Part shown: in pieces, positions 1 to 9,701 of the stretch
Layout of the letters: every line of letters begins with the position of its first letter
Position numbering within the stretch: position 1 is the first letter of the stretch
Assembly (NCBI GenBank): GCA_001724355.1
Contig: MEEF01000013.1
Coordinates: forward strand, 1-49,354
Direction: 5' to 3'
DNA from: Mesorhizobium sp. SCN 65-20
GTDB lineage: Bacteria; Pseudomonadota; Alphaproteobacteria; Rhizobiales; Rhizobiaceae
DNA: 49,354 nucleotides
Made by a program: the position numbers and the translations under genes
Notes under the pieces: model-generated
The model's database searches: none
The model's input: only the letters and a program-made list of their open reading frames with translations
What the model was told of the DNA's origin: nothing

Positions 1-470
<470 letters not shown>

Positions 471-693
471 GGTGGAGTTCCTCTGTGCTATTTCGAAGGG
501 GGCAAAATGCGGCGGCAAGGTTTCAGGTTTTGCCGCTTCGATCAACCACGAACACGACCTTGCGCGGTCGCGATGAGACGCCCCGCATGGTACTCCACAA
601 CGGCGTGCCGGCGCGACTCCCTGCGGGATGGACACGGTGCGTCGTGTGGCCGAACATTGTCGGCACGATTTATCCCGAAGGGCAGACGATTCG
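471..693. promoter_or_regulatory. Divergent intergenic region between frmA and dnaE
   Basis: This 223-base stretch separates two divergent starts and must hold both promoters. I see no ORF of its own and no clear -35/-10 pair or palindrome. A purine-rich GAAGGGCAG lies about 8 bases upstream of the dnaE ATG at 694 and supports that start over an in-frame upstream ATG at 628. Confidence 0.5.
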
Positions 694-3600
694 ATGTCGA
701 GTGAAAGGCCGCCGCGCGATCCGCTCAAGCGTGAGGCGCTGAAGGCGGAAGCCAAGCCGGAGGCGCCGGCCCGCACATTCATCCACCTGCGCGTCCACTC
801 CGCCTATTCGCTGCTCGAGGGCGCGCTGCCGCTTGGCAAGATCGTCGGGCACGCCGTGAAGGACGTCGCGCCCGCCATCGCCGTGACCGACAGCAACAAC
901 CTTTTCGGCGCCCTCGAGTTCGCCCAGAAGGCTACCAAGGACGGGGTCCAGCCGCTGGTCGGCTGCCTGGTTGACGTCGATTTCGCCGAAAGCGCCGACA
1001 GCGGACAGCGCAGTTCGGTGTGGAAGCAGGCCCTCGACCTCTATCCCATAGTGCTGTTTGCGGCGACCGAAGCCGGCTACGCCAATCTCGTTCGGCTGGT
1101 CAGCCGCATGTATCTCGAAACGCCGTCCGGCGAGCCGATTCATGCGAAGCTCGATTGGGTGGCCGGACTGGCCGCCGGCATCATCTGTCTGTCCGGCGGT
1201 CCGCGCGGACCCGTTGGCGCAGCACTTCGCAGCGACCGCGCCGAACTGGCCGAAAGCCGCCTGCTCATGCTCGGGGAGCTCTTTGGCGATCGCCTCTATG
1301 TCGAGATCGAGCGGCTCGCGGGTTACGACCGTGGCATCGAGGCCGCGACGATCGAGTTGGCCTACCGGCATCGCCTGCCGCTGGTCGCGACCAACGAGGC
1401 GTTCTTTCCGGCGCGGGCGGACTACGAGGCGCACGACGCGCTCATTGCCATCGCTGAGGGCTCGGTCGTTGCCGAAGACAATCGGCGGCGCCTGACACCG
1501 GACAATTTCCTCAAGTCCCAGAAGGAGATGGCGGAGCTTTTTGCCGATCTGCCTGAAGCGATCGACAACACCGTCGAGATCGCGCGCCGCTGCTCCTACT
1601 ACCCGCAGAACCGCAAGCCGATCCTTCCTCGCTTTGCCGGTGCGGATGTCGCCGATTCCGAGGCTGCGGACCGGGCGGAAGGCGATGAACTGGCCCGACA
1701 GGCGCGTGAAGGCCTGACCGAGCGCATTGCCACGCGCGGCCTCTATCCGGGCTATACCGAGGAGCAGTATCGCGAGCGTCTCGAGTTCGAGATCGGCATC
1801 ATCCAGCGGATGAAGTTCCCGGGCTACTTCCTGATCGTTTCGGACTTCATCAAGTGGGCCAAGATCCACGGCATTCCCGTCGGGCCGGGCCGTGGCTCGG
1901 GTGCCGGATCGCTGGTGGCCTACGCGCTGACGATCACCGACGTCGACCCCTTGCGCTTCTCGCTGCTGTTCGAGCGCTTCCTCAATCCCGACCGCGTGTC
2001 GATGCCCGACTTCGACATCGACTTCTGCCAGGACCGCCGCGAAGAGGTGATCCGCTACGTGGTGGGCAAGTACGGTCGCGACCAAGTCGGCCAGATCATC
2101 ACCTTCGGAACGCTGCAGGCGCGCGCCGTGCTGCGCGACGTCGGCCGCGTCTTGCAGATGCCCTACGGCCAGGTCGACAAGCTCACCAAGATGGTGCCGC
2201 AGAACCCGGCCAATCCGGTGACGCTGGCGCAGGCCATCGAGGGCGAGCCGCGATTTGCCGAGGAGGCCGAGCGCGAGCCGATTGTGCAGACGCTGCTCGA
2301 CATGGCGCAGAAGCTCGAGGGCCTGTACCGACACGCCTCGACACACGCCGCCGGCATCGTCATCGGCGATCGTCCGCTGTCCGAGTTGGTGCCGATGTAC
2401 CGGGACCCGCGCTCGGACATGCCGGTCACCCAGTTCAACATGAAGTATGTCGAGCAGGCCGGACTGGTAAAGTTCGACTTCCTTGGCCTCAAGACGCTGA
2501 CGGTGCTGCAGAAGGCGGTGCAGTTCATCAGCCGCCGCGGCGTCGACATCGACCTGGCGCTGATCCCGCTCGACGACCCCGAGACCTACGCGATGCTGTC
2601 CCGCGGCGAGACCGTCGGCATCTTCCAGGTTGAAAGTGCCGGCATGCGCAAGGCGCTGATCGGCATGAAGCCCGATCGCATCGAGGACATCATCGCGCTG
2701 GTGGCGCTCTACCGCCCGGGCCCGATGGAGAACATCCCGACCTACAACGCGCGCAAGCACGGCGAGGAGGAGATCGAGTCGATCCATCCCAAGATCGACT
2801 ACCTGGTCAAGGAGACCCAAGGGGTCATCGTCTACCAGGAACAGGTCATGCAGATCGCGCAGGTGCTGTCGGGCTACTCGCTCGGCGAGGCCGATCTGCT
2901 GCGCCGCGCCATGGGCAAGAAGATCCGCGCCGAGATGGACAAGCAGCGCGAGCGCTTCGTCACCGGCGCGATGGAAGGCGGTGTCGCCAAGCTGCAGGCC
3001 AATTTCATCTTCGACCTGCTCGCCAAGTTCGCCGACTACGGCTTCAACAAGTCGCACGCCGCGGCTTACGCTATTGTTTCCTACCAGACGGCCTATCTGA
3101 AGGCGCATTACCCGGTCGAGTTCCTCGCCGGGTCGATGACCTACGATATGTCGAACACCGACAAGCTGAACGACTTCCGCCAGGACGCCATGCGCCTCGG
3201 CATCGAGGTCGTGCCACCGTCGGTGATGACCAGCTATCGCGACTTCGAGGTGGGCGAAAAGAAGATCTTCTACTCGCTCGCGGCCATCAAGGGCGTGGGC
3301 GAGGCGGCGGTGCAGCACATCGTCGCCAAGCGCGAGGAAAAGCCCTTCGCCAGCCTTGCCGATTTCTGCGAGCGTATCGACCCGAAGGTGGTCGGCAAGC
3401 GGGTGCTCGAAAGCCTGATCATGGCGGGAGCGCTGGATTGCTTCGGGCATGAGCGCGCCGCGATGATGGCCGGCCTCGAACGCATGATGGGCCTTGCGGC
3501 GCTGGCGCACGAGAACGCCACGCTCGGCCAGTCCGACATTTTTGGCAGCGCCTTTTCCGGTCAGGCGCCGGTGCTGCACCTGCCGCAGACGGATCCGTGG

Positions 3601-4224
3601 CTGGCAGCCGACCGGCTGCACCGCGAGTTCCAGGTGGTCGGCTTCTACCTCTCGGCCCACCCGCTCGACGAGTACAAGCAGGCGCTCGAAAAGATGCGCG
3701 TCCAGAACTGGGGCGACTTTGCCGCGGCCGTGAAACGTGGCGCCACTGCCGGGCGGCTGGCGGGCACTGTCACGACCAAGCAGGAGCGCAAGACCAAGAC
3801 CGGCAACAAGATGGGCATCGTCCAGTTCTCGGATGTGTCGGGCCAGTACGAGGCCGTCATGTTCTCCGAAACGCTGGCGCAGTACCGGGACTTCTGCGAA
3901 CCGGGCAAGTCGGTGGTCATCACCGTCGCCGCCGAAGACCGGCCGGAAGGCGTCAACCTGCGCATCCAGACCGTGCAGTCGCTGGAGGACGAGGCGAGCC
4001 GGGTGCAGAAGACCCTGCGCATCTTCGTGCGCGATGCCGCTCCGCTCAACACGCTCTCCAATCACCTGACGGTGCGCGGTGAGGGCGAGGTGAGCTTCAT
4101 CGTGCTCAAGGCCGAGGGGCAGGGCGAGATCGAGATCGAGTTGCGCGAACGCTACCGCATCACGCCATCGATCGCTTCGGCGATGCGCGCGGTGCCCGGG
4201 GTGGTCGAAGTCGAGCTGGTCTAA
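694..4224 (+). CDS. dnaE: DNA polymerase III subunit alpha
   Basis: Catalytic subunit of the replicative polymerase. The 1176-residue product starts with a PHP domain ([19 protein letters not shown]). It carries the family C polymerase core with the acidic active-site motif [14 protein letters not shown] (Asp about residues 441 and 443) and a third Asp near residue 595 in [11 protein letters not shown]. Then come the tandem helix-hairpin-helix region, an OB fold ([18 protein letters not shown]) and a C-terminal tail. Length and the [10 protein letters not shown] start fit the essential DnaE1, not the shorter error-prone DnaE2/ImuC. The ATG at 694 is preferred because it has a purine-rich site and because homologues begin shortly before the PHP domain; an in-frame ATG at 628 would add 22 residues. 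No frameshift is seen. Confidence 0.96.
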   Translation: MSSERPPRDPLKREALKAEAKPEAPARTFIHLRVHSAYSLLEGALPLGKIVGHAVKDVAPAIAVTDSNNLFGALEFAQKATKDGVQPLVGCLVDVDFAESADSGQRSSVWKQALDLYPIVLFAATEAGYANLVRLVSRMYLETPSGEPIHAKLDWVAGLAAGIICLSGGPRGPVGAALRSDRAELAESRLLMLGELFGDRLYVEIERLAGYDRGIEAATIELAYRHRLPLVATNEAFFPARADYEAHDALIAIAEGSVVAEDNRRRLTPDNFLKSQKEMAELFADLPEAIDNTVEIARRCSYYPQNRKPILPRFAGADVADSEAADRAEGDELARQAREGLTERIATRGLYPGYTEEQYRERLEFEIGIIQRMKFPGYFLIVSDFIKWAKIHGIPVGPGRGSGAGSLVAYALTITDVDPLRFSLLFERFLNPDRVSMPDFDIDFCQDRREEVIRYVVGKYGRDQVGQIITFGTLQARAVLRDVGRVLQMPYGQVDKLTKMVPQNPANPVTLAQAIEGEPRFAEEAEREPIVQTLLDMAQKLEGLYRHASTHAAGIVIGDRPLSELVPMYRDPRSDMPVTQFNMKYVEQAGLVKFDFLGLKTLTVLQKAVQFISRRGVDIDLALIPLDDPETYAMLSRGETVGIFQVESAGMRKALIGMKPDRIEDIIALVALYRPGPMENIPTYNARKHGEEEIESIHPKIDYLVKETQGVIVYQEQVMQIAQVLSGYSLGEADLLRRAMGKKIRAEMDKQRERFVTGAMEGGVAKLQANFIFDLLAKFADYGFNKSHAAAYAIVSYQTAYLKAHYPVEFLAGSMTYDMSNTDKLNDFRQDAMRLGIEVVPPSVMTSYRDFEVGEKKIFYSLAAIKGVGEAAVQHIVAKREEKPFASLADFCERIDPKVVGKRVLESLIMAGALDCFGHERAAMMAGLERMMGLAALAHENATLGQSDIFGSAFSGQAPVLHLPQTDPWLAADRLHREFQVVGFYLSAHPLDEYKQALEKMRVQNWGDFAAAVKRGATAGRLAGTVTTKQERKTKTGNKMGIVQFSDVSGQYEAVMFSETLAQYRDFCEPGKSVVITVAAEDRPEGVNLRIQTVQSLEDEASRVQKTLRIFVRDAAPLNTLSNHLTVRGEGEVSFIVLKAEGQGEIEIELRERYRITPSIASAMRAVPGVVEVELV

Positions 4225-4248
4225 CCGCCGACTGTTTCTGGAACGAAA

Positions 4249-5604
4249 TCATATGCCTAGCGTGGTTACCTCGCGTTCCAGCTTGGCGCGGCAGGCCTGC
4301 GCTCGTTCCAGAAGCATCGTCCGCTCGCGCTCGTTCTGGGTGAGCGACGCCGCGCGCTCGAACTCGGCGAGTGCCTGCTCGTGACGACCGAGCCGCATGA
4401 GCAGGTCGGCGCGGACACTGGGCAGGAGATGGTAGTTGCGCAAGGCGGGGTCGTGCGCCAACTGGTCGGCGAGTTCCAGCCCGGCGGCAGGACCAAAGGC
4501 CATTGCGATCGCCATGGCCCGGTTCAGCTCGATGACGGGCGACGGCGTCAGCGAGATCAACGCAGCATAGAGCGCGGCGATGTGCATCCAGTCGGTTTGC
4601 GCCGCGGTCGGCGCGCGGGCGTGGCAAGCAGCAATCGCGGCCTGCAATACGTAGGGGCCGGGCGGGTTTGCGAGCGACTGCGCCAACGCGAGCGCGGCAA
4701 GGCCGCGCCGGATCAGCAGATGGTCCCAACGCGCCCGGTTCTGGTCGAGCAGCAGGATCGGCCTGCCTTCGGCGTCGCTGCGCGCCGGCATTCGCGATGC
4801 CTGGATTTCCATCAGGGCGATCAGGCCGTGGACCTCCGCGTCTTCGGGAGCGAGCCCGGCCAGCATGCGCCCCAGCCGCATCGCCTCCTGGCAGAGCTGT
4901 GGCCGCATCCAGTCGTCGCCGCGGGTGGCCGAGTACCCTTCGTTGAAGATGAGATAGAGCACCTCGAGCACCGAGTTCAGCCGTTCGGCGCGGTCCGGGC
5001 CCAATGGCACTTCGAACGGCACGCCGGCGTCCGACAAGCTGCGCTTGGCCCGCACGATGCGCTGGGACATGGTGGTTTCTGTGACGAGAAAGGCGCGCGC
5101 AATTTCTTCGGTGGTCAGGCCGCCGACCAGCCGCAGGGTCAACGCGACGCGCGCCTCGGTCGACAGCACCGGATGGCAGGACACGAACATCAGGCCGAGC
5201 ATCTCGTCGCCAGGGCCCTGGTCCGGCTCGACATGCTCGGGCATCGCTTCGAGTTCGGCGTCGATGCCGAGCAGTGCGAGCTTGCCGCCCGCCATCTTCG
5301 CCCTGCGGAAATGATCGATCGCCCGCCGTCTGGCGGACGCGATCAGCCAGGCGCCTGGCTTGTCCGGGACGCCTGTCTCGGGCCAACTGCGCAATGCGGC
5401 TATGAGGGCGTCCTGGGCGAACTCTTCGGCCAGGTCGACGCTGCGGGTGAAGCGGGCCAGTGCCGCCACGATCCGTGCCCGCTCCATGCGGAACACGGTT
5501 TCGATGGTTCGGTGCGTCGCGCGGCTCTTGGCCGGACTGTCTAGGGTATCGTCCTCCCGGGCCGGAGGCGGCGGCCCGGGCCTGGAGCGGGTGCCGGCTG
5601 GCAT
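4249..5604 (-). CDS. RNA polymerase sigma factor, ECF42 group (DUF6596 C-terminal extension)
   Basis: Sigma-70 family ECF factor of 451 residues, far longer than a usual ECF (about 180). Region 2 is around residues 35-105 (MERARIVAALARF, EEFAQDALIAALRSWPETG, ARRRAIDHFRRAK) and region 4 around 150-205 (ALTLRLVGGLTTEEIARAFL, ETTMSQRIVRAKR). A long C-terminal helical TPR-like part follows (residues about 210-450), containing YLIFNEGYSAT and ELNRAMAIAM, typical of the ECF42 group. ECF42 genes sit beside genes for DGPF/YciI proteins, as here: the ATG at 5602-5604 directly abuts the stop of the upstream gene, so the pair is an operon with likely translational coupling. The C-terminal extension is thought to replace a classical anti-sigma factor in signal sensing. 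The regulon is unknown. Confidence 0.92.
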   Translation of the reverse strand: MPAGTRSRPGPPPPAREDDTLDSPAKSRATHRTIETVFRMERARIVAALARFTRSVDLAEEFAQDALIAALRSWPETGVPDKPGAWLIASARRRAIDHFRRAKMAGGKLALLGIDAELEAMPEHVEPDQGPGDEMLGLMFVSCHPVLSTEARVALTLRLVGGLTTEEIARAFLVTETTMSQRIVRAKRSLSDAGVPFEVPLGPDRAERLNSVLEVLYLIFNEGYSATRGDDWMRPQLCQEAMRLGRMLAGLAPEDAEVHGLIALMEIQASRMPARSDAEGRPILLLDQNRARWDHLLIRRGLAALALAQSLANPPGPYVLQAAIAACHARAPTAAQTDWMHIAALYAALISLTPSPVIELNRAMAIAMAFGPAAGLELADQLAHDPALRNYHLLPSVRADLLMRLGRHEQALAEFERAASLTQNERERTMLLERAQACRAKLEREVTTLGI

Positions 5605-6015
5605 CTACTTGTCGAGCGCCGTGTCGAGTTCACGGAAGCGATCGATGGCTTCGCTCTCGCCGAAGTCCTCGAGTTCGAACACCTGCCGGATCTCGATCTC
5701 GCCGTCCTCCATCTGCGGATTGGGGAAGCGGTTGGCCCATTCGATCGCCTCTTCGCGATTCTTGACCTGGATGATCGTGTAGCCGGCGATCAGTTCCTTG
5801 GTCTCGGCGAAGGGCCCGTCGGTGACGGTCTTCTTGCCGCCCGTCCAGTTGATCCGCCAGCCCTTGGCGCTCCGCTGCAGGCCGTTGGCGTCGAGCAACA
5901 CGCCCGCCTTGGCAAGTTCCTCGTGATAGTCGACCATCGCCGTGAGCAGGTCCTGCGAAGGCATTACGCCGGCTTCGGAATCCTTGCTCGCTTTGACTAT
6001 GATCATGAAACGCAT
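5605..6015 (-). CDS. YciI-family DGPF-domain protein (ECF42 partner)
   Basis: Small soluble protein of 136 residues of the YCII-related fold. It begins MRFMIIVKASKDSEAG and contains the signature block VTDGPFAETKELIAGY about residues 68-83. The start at 6013-6015 is supported by AGGGAGAA seven or so bases upstream; the reading frame is open 12 codons further up but without a better site. It is the first gene of a two-gene operon with the ECF42 sigma factor (stop TAG directly followed by the sigma ATG). DGPF proteins are the usual neighbours and targets of ECF42 factors; their biochemical role is not established. The ECF42-like promoter at 6075-6101 lies 60 bases upstream. Confidence 0.9.
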   Translation of the reverse strand: MRFMIIVKASKDSEAGVMPSQDLLTAMVDYHEELAKAGVLLDANGLQRSAKGWRINWTGGKKTVTDGPFAETKELIAGYTIIQVKNREEAIEWANRFPNPQMEDGEIEIRQVFELEDFGESEAIDRFRELDTALDK

Positions 6016-6074
6016 CGTGTTCTCCCTGGCTTTTCGCGGTCCGGCCACCATCGCCCGACCTTCGATGCCACCAC

Positions 6075-6101
6075 GACGAATGGAGAACGGACGAATCGAC
6101 A
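6075..6101 (-). promoter_or_regulatory. Candidate ECF42-dependent promoter
   Basis: Reading the minus strand, TGTCGA (plus coordinates 6096-6101) is followed by a 17-base spacer and CGTC (6075-6078). This matches the ECF42-group promoter description I recall, TGTCGA at -35 with CGTC or CGAC-like -10. It is 60 bases upstream of the DGPF gene ATG at 6015, so it would make the DGPF-sigma operon autoregulated. The match is seen in sequence; activity is inferred. Confidence 0.65.
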
Positions 6102-6290
6102 GGTCAAAGCACTTTTTTGTTTGCCCATGACGGGCGGCCTGCTGGTCGCCGCTCCCGAGGCATCAACCGGCTAGGTCATCCCTCCCGAAGCCCGAGGACG
6201 ATTCCCGATTGTGGCGTTCACGTGGTCGCTTGACTTGAACGCGATATGCATAAATCCTGCCCACCAGCGGAAACGAGGCAGGCGGTCAAG

Positions 6291-7244
6291 ATGAAGGCCC
6301 TGTGGCAAAGTGTCTGCACAGTAGCTGTGCTGTCTGGAGGGCTGCTCCAGGCGGCGGCAGCCGACCTGGTAGTTGCAGCGCCGAGCTGGCCTTCCGGCCA
6401 GGCTTCCGCGAACATCATGAAAGTAGCGCTTGAGAAGTCGCTGGGCATCAAGGTCGATGTCCAGGACATGGGCACCCTCATCGCTTTCACCGGTTTGGAT
6501 ACCGGCGCGGTGGATGTTTACCCGGAGGTCTGGCGTCCGAATTTCGACACGCTGGTGCAGCGCTACGTCACGGACAAGGGAACAATTCACCTCAGCCCCC
6601 GCAACGTGCCTGCCACGCAGGGGCTCTGCGTGACGAAGAAGACCTACGACGAATTTGGCGTTCGCGACGTGGCAGATCTCAAGGATCCGGCCAAGGCGAA
6701 GGTTTTCGATACCGACGGCGACGGCAAGGGCGAGATGTGGATCGGCGCCACGGGGTGGCTGTCCACCGACGTCGAGCGCGTGCGCGCCAAGAGCTACGGC
6801 TACGACGCGACGATGACCCTGCTCGAAATGCCCGAGGAGGTAGGCATGTCGGCGGTGGACGCGGCTGCGGCCACCGACAAGCCGATCGTGTTCTACTGCT
6901 ACAGCCCGCACCACGTGTTCCAGTTGCATGAAATCAAGCAGTTGAGCGAACCGGCGTTCGATCCGGCCAAGTGGAAGATCGTTCTGCAGGCCGACGATCC
7001 GATGTGGCTTTCCAAATCCGAGGCGCCGGTGGCCTGGAAACCATCGAGTTTCAGCGTCGCCTACGCGGCTGCCCTGCAGAAGCGGCTGCCGCAGGTGGCG
7101 AAGTTCCTGGACAATATCGACTTCAGCACCGACGAGGTGACGGCGATGAGCTACGCGCTGGAGGTCGAGCGGCAGGATCCTGCCGAGTACGCAAAGCAAT
7201 GGGTGTCCACCCACGAAGATCGCATAAAAGCCTGGCTGCGTTGA
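6291..7244 (+). CDS. Glycine betaine/choline-type ABC transporter substrate-binding protein (OpuAC family)
   Basis: Periplasmic binding protein of 317 residues. A signal peptide is visible (MKALWQSVCTVAVLSGGLLQ, then AAAADL with cleavage near residue 23). The mature part has the OpuAC/ProX pattern: LVVAAPSWPSGQASANIMK, then DMGTLIAFTGLDTGAVDVYP and EVWRPNF, with Trp and Tyr residues of the kind that form the aromatic cage for quaternary ammonium ligands. The start at 6291 is chosen because it begins the signal peptide; the frame extends to 6246 without a secretion signal. No permease or ATPase gene is adjacent, so it is an orphan binding protein or works with a transporter elsewhere. The exact ligand is not determined. 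Confidence 0.85.
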   Translation: MKALWQSVCTVAVLSGGLLQAAAADLVVAAPSWPSGQASANIMKVALEKSLGIKVDVQDMGTLIAFTGLDTGAVDVYPEVWRPNFDTLVQRYVTDKGTIHLSPRNVPATQGLCVTKKTYDEFGVRDVADLKDPAKAKVFDTDGDGKGEMWIGATGWLSTDVERVRAKSYGYDATMTLLEMPEEVGMSAVDAAAATDKPIVFYCYSPHHVFQLHEIKQLSEPAFDPAKWKIVLQADDPMWLSKSEAPVAWKPSSFSVAYAAALQKRLPQVAKFLDNIDFSTDEVTAMSYALEVERQDPAEYAKQWVSTHEDRIKAWLR

Positions 7245-7266
7245 AGCCGGGCAAGGCTTAACGGGG

Positions 7267-7956
7267 ATGGTCTGCATGGCGGAGATTTGGCGTCTGCGCG
7301 GAAGACGTGGCTGGGCCGCAGCCTTGTTCATTGCCGTGGGGCTCGGGGCGGCGCTGGCGCAGGCAGGCTCGACAACCCAGATTTTCGACCCGAAGACGCA
7401 CAAGTGGATCAACTACGATCGCAAGAAGGCGAGGCAATATTACGCTGCCCATGGCCAGGTGCCCGACGCATTCCGCCGCCAGATCGTCCCGTTCCGGACG
7501 GCCGAAAAGCCGGGCACGATCATCATCGATGGCAACCAGCATTTCCTCTACCTCGTGCTCCCCGGCCTCAAGGCTGTGCGTTACGGTATCGGCGTCGGGC
7601 GCGAGGGCTTCGGCTGGGCGGGCATCGTGAGAGTGGGCCGGACGGCGGAATGGCCGACCTGGACGCCGCCGGCCGAGATGGTCGCGCGCGATCCGAATGC
7701 CGCCAAATATGCCAACGGAATGCCCGGTGGACCCGACAATCCGCTCGGTGCGCGAGCGCTCTATCTCTACCAGGGCGACCAGGACACGATCTACCGCATC
7801 CATGGCACCCCGGAACCTTGGACGATAGGGCTCGACGTGTCGTCGGGATGCATCCGCATGAACAACGACGACATCGTCGATCTCCACTCGCAGGTTCAGG
7901 TCGGCGCCAAGGTCGTCGTGCTGATGCAGGGGGCCGCTCTCTACAAGGGTGTCTGA
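7267..7956 (+). CDS. L,D-transpeptidase (YkuD domain), exported
   Basis: Periplasmic peptidoglycan cross-linking enzyme of 229 residues. An N-terminal hydrophobic segment (WAAALFIAVGLGAALAQA) is a signal peptide. The YkuD domain covers about residues 80-225, with the active-site block IHGTPEPWTIGLDVSSGCIR (conserved His and the catalytic Cys in SSGCIRM). These enzymes form 3-3 cross-links or attach outer membrane proteins to peptidoglycan, a common activity in rhizobia. It begins 22 bases after the binding-protein gene and overlaps the next ORF only if that uses its distal start. A second ATG three codons inside (7276) is an equally possible start. Confidence 0.9.
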   Translation: MVCMAEIWRLRGRRGWAAALFIAVGLGAALAQAGSTTQIFDPKTHKWINYDRKKARQYYAAHGQVPDAFRRQIVPFRTAEKPGTIIIDGNQHFLYLVLPGLKAVRYGIGVGREGFGWAGIVRVGRTAEWPTWTPPAEMVARDPNAAKYANGMPGGPDNPLGARALYLYQGDQDTIYRIHGTPEPWTIGLDVSSGCIRMNNDDIVDLHSQVQVGAKVVVLMQGAALYKGV

Positions 7957-7978
7957 CAAGAGCTTCAAAACCAGGGGG

Positions 7979-8290
7979 ATGGAAGTGCGAACAGTCTATC
8001 TTGCCGGAGCTGTCCTGATCGTCGCGCCTGTGCTGGCGGCATGCTCCACGCCCGCGCCCGACCCACAGGACATGGCGCGCACAACGACCCAGACCGCACC
8101 CGCTGACTTGCAACTCACCTGCGCGAGCGCGGTTGCAACCCAGGCCAGCGTCGATGCCAACAAGGTGCTGCCGGTGGGGTCGTCCCAGATCGACGCCACG
8201 AAATACCAGGTCGAGCTCAATGCCGCCGGCCAGCGCTACAACTGCGTCATCGACAATGCGGGCGTTGTGGGTTCGGTGCAAAAGGCCTGA
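7979..8290 (+). CDS. Small lipoprotein, unknown function
   Basis: Predicted 103-residue lipoprotein. The signal sequence MEVRTVYLAGAVLIVAPVLA ends in a lipobox, LAAC, with the lipidated Cys near residue 22. The remaining domain of about 80 residues has two further Cys (in LTCASAV and YNCVIDN) that could pair, and a YQVELNA..RYNCVIDNAGVVGSV pattern. This resembles short secreted rhizobial proteins with no assigned function. The ATG at 7979 follows AGGGGG; the frame opens at 7949 but that would break the signal peptide. It lies 22 bases after the L,D-transpeptidase stop and may be cotranscribed. Confidence 0.7.
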   Translation: MEVRTVYLAGAVLIVAPVLAACSTPAPDPQDMARTTTQTAPADLQLTCASAVATQASVDANKVLPVGSSQIDATKYQVELNAAGQRYNCVIDNAGVVGSVQKA

Positions 8291-8305
8291 CGGCGCAGCG
8301 CCCCG

Positions 8306-9622
8306 TCAATCCTCGATCGGTTCAGGCGGATTGGCGCTGCGGCCCTTGCCGAAGGTATAGCCCGTTTCCACCGCCTTCCTGCCGAACTTGTCGCGCAGGG
8401 CGTCGATCGCGCCTTCCGCCATCGCTCGCCTGCGCGACTGGAGGTCGACCAGGTCCGGCGGATCGGCGCGCTCGTCTCCGGTGAGGTCGTTGACGCCGAT
8501 GCCGAGCAGGCGGTATTTCGTGCCGTCCGTCTCCCGCTCCAGCAATTGCAGGCCGGTCTGGAAGATGCGGTCGGCCAACTGCGTCGGATCGGTCAATTGG
8601 CGGTTGCGAGTCCGGAGCTTGAAGTCCTGCGTCTTGAGCTTCAGCACGACGGTTCGGCCGGCTATGCCGGCTTTCTTCAGCCGGCTAGAGACTTTCTCAG
8701 ACAATGCCCGCAGCACCGGCACCAGGTCCGCGGAAGAGGCTAGGTCGGTGTCGAAGGTCGTCTCGGCGGAGACGCTCTTGGCTTCGCTGTTAGGCGTGAC
8801 CTGGCGGTCGTCCTGTCCGCGCGACAGGTGATAGAGCCTGCCGCCCATCGAACCGTAGCGCCGCATGAGTTCTGCACGCTCCATGCGCTGGATCTGGCCG
8901 ATGCTGCGGATGCCGTCACGCTCGAGAGTGGCTGCGAACGCCTTGCCGACGCCCCAGATCAGCGTCACCGGCTGCTGCGCCAGGAAGGAAGGCGCCTCCG
9001 CCCCGCCGATCACGGCGAACCCGCGCGGTTTGCGCAGGTCGGATGCGACCTTGGCGAGAAACTTGCAGTAGGAAAGCCCGGCCGAGACGGTGATGCCGAC
9101 CTGCCTTTCGACCTCGTTGGCAAACCGCGCCAGGACCAGCGCCGGGGGCACGCCATGCAGGCGTTCCGTGCCGCTGAGGTCGAGGAAAGCTTCATCGATC
9201 GACAGCGGCTCGACCAGCGGCGTCAGCGCCTGCATCATCGACCTCACCTCGCGCCCGACTCGGACATACTTCTCCATGTCGGGCCTGATGACGACCGCCT
9301 CCGGGCAGGCTTCCAGCGCCTTGAACATGGGCATGGCTGACCTCACCCCGTGGATGCGGGCGATGTAGCAGGCGGTGGAGACCACGCCGCGCTTGCCGCC
9401 GCCGATGATCACCGGCTTGTCCTTGAGTTCGGGATTGTCGCGCTTCTCCACCGCGGCGTAGAAGGCGTCGCAATCGATGTGCGCCAGGTGCAGCTTGTAG
9501 AGTTCGGGATGGCGCAGCAGGCGAGGGCTGCCGCACGCGTGGCAGCGCGGGCTTGCGCCGCGTTGAAGGGCCAGGCAGTCGCGGCAGAAACCGTGGCTGG
9601 AATCGTTGACAGGCATCGCCAT
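8306..9622 (-). CDS. dinB: DNA polymerase IV (Y-family, translesion)
   Basis: Error-prone lesion-bypass polymerase. Y-family motifs are clear: [20 protein letters not shown] (catalytic Asp residues), [20 protein letters not shown], and [13 protein letters not shown] (catalytic SIDEA). The helix-hairpin-helix ([18 protein letters not shown]) and little-finger domain (SVSAETTF onward) follow. Before the polymerase domain is a Cys-rich segment, CRDC then ten residues then CHAC, which looks like a zinc knuckle; it occurs in some alphaproteobacterial DinB proteins. The start is set at 9620-9622 (MAMPVND): the upstream ATG at 9634 lies inside the SOS box at 9629-9643, so translation from it is unlikely. 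MPVND at 9616 is an alternative. Confidence 0.93.
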   Translation of the reverse strand: MAMPVNDSSHGFCRDCLALQRGASPRCHACGSPRLLRHPELYKLHLAHIDCDAFYAAVEKRDNPELKDKPVIIGGGKRGVVSTACYIARIHGVRSAMPMFKALEACPEAVVIRPDMEKYVRVGREVRSMMQALTPLVEPLSIDEAFLDLSGTERLHGVPPALVLARFANEVERQVGITVSAGLSYCKFLAKVASDLRKPRGFAVIGGAEAPSFLAQQPVTLIWGVGKAFAATLERDGIRSIGQIQRMERAELMRRYGSMGGRLYHLSRGQDDRQVTPNSEAKSVSAETTFDTDLASSADLVPVLRALSEKVSSRLKKAGIAGRTVVLKLKTQDFKLRTRNRQLTDPTQLADRIFQTGLQLLERETDGTKYRLLGIGVNDLTGDERADPPDLVDLQSRRRAMAEGAIDALRDKFGRKAVETGYTFGKGRSANPPEPIED

Positions 9623-9628
9623 CGCTGC

Positions 9629-9643
9629 GAACATAAAGAGAAC
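9629..9643. promoter_or_regulatory. LexA (SOS) box upstream of dinB
   Basis: The sequence GAAC-ATAAAGA-GAAC reads GTTC-N7-GTTC on the dinB strand, the direct-repeat operator recognised by alphaproteobacterial LexA. It is 7 bases upstream of the chosen dinB start and 59 bases upstream of the divergent GNAT gene. This position predicts DNA-damage induction of dinB and possibly of the GNAT. Confidence 0.8.
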
Positions 9644-9701
9644 AAATCGAATTCTAAGCGAGCCGCCCTGCAACGACAAGGCGGGGCTCGGGAGTTTTGC
9701 C

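Noticed and set aside
670..4065. Very long antisense open frame opposite dnaE
   Set aside because: It mirrors the codon bias of dnaE in high-GC DNA. The translation is rich in His, Arg, Asp and Leu with no recognisable domain, and dnaE itself is certain.
6231..6262. TTGACT...TAAAT as a promoter of the betaine-binding gene
   Set aside because: Spacing is only 15 bases and the -10 is weak; not enough to annotate.
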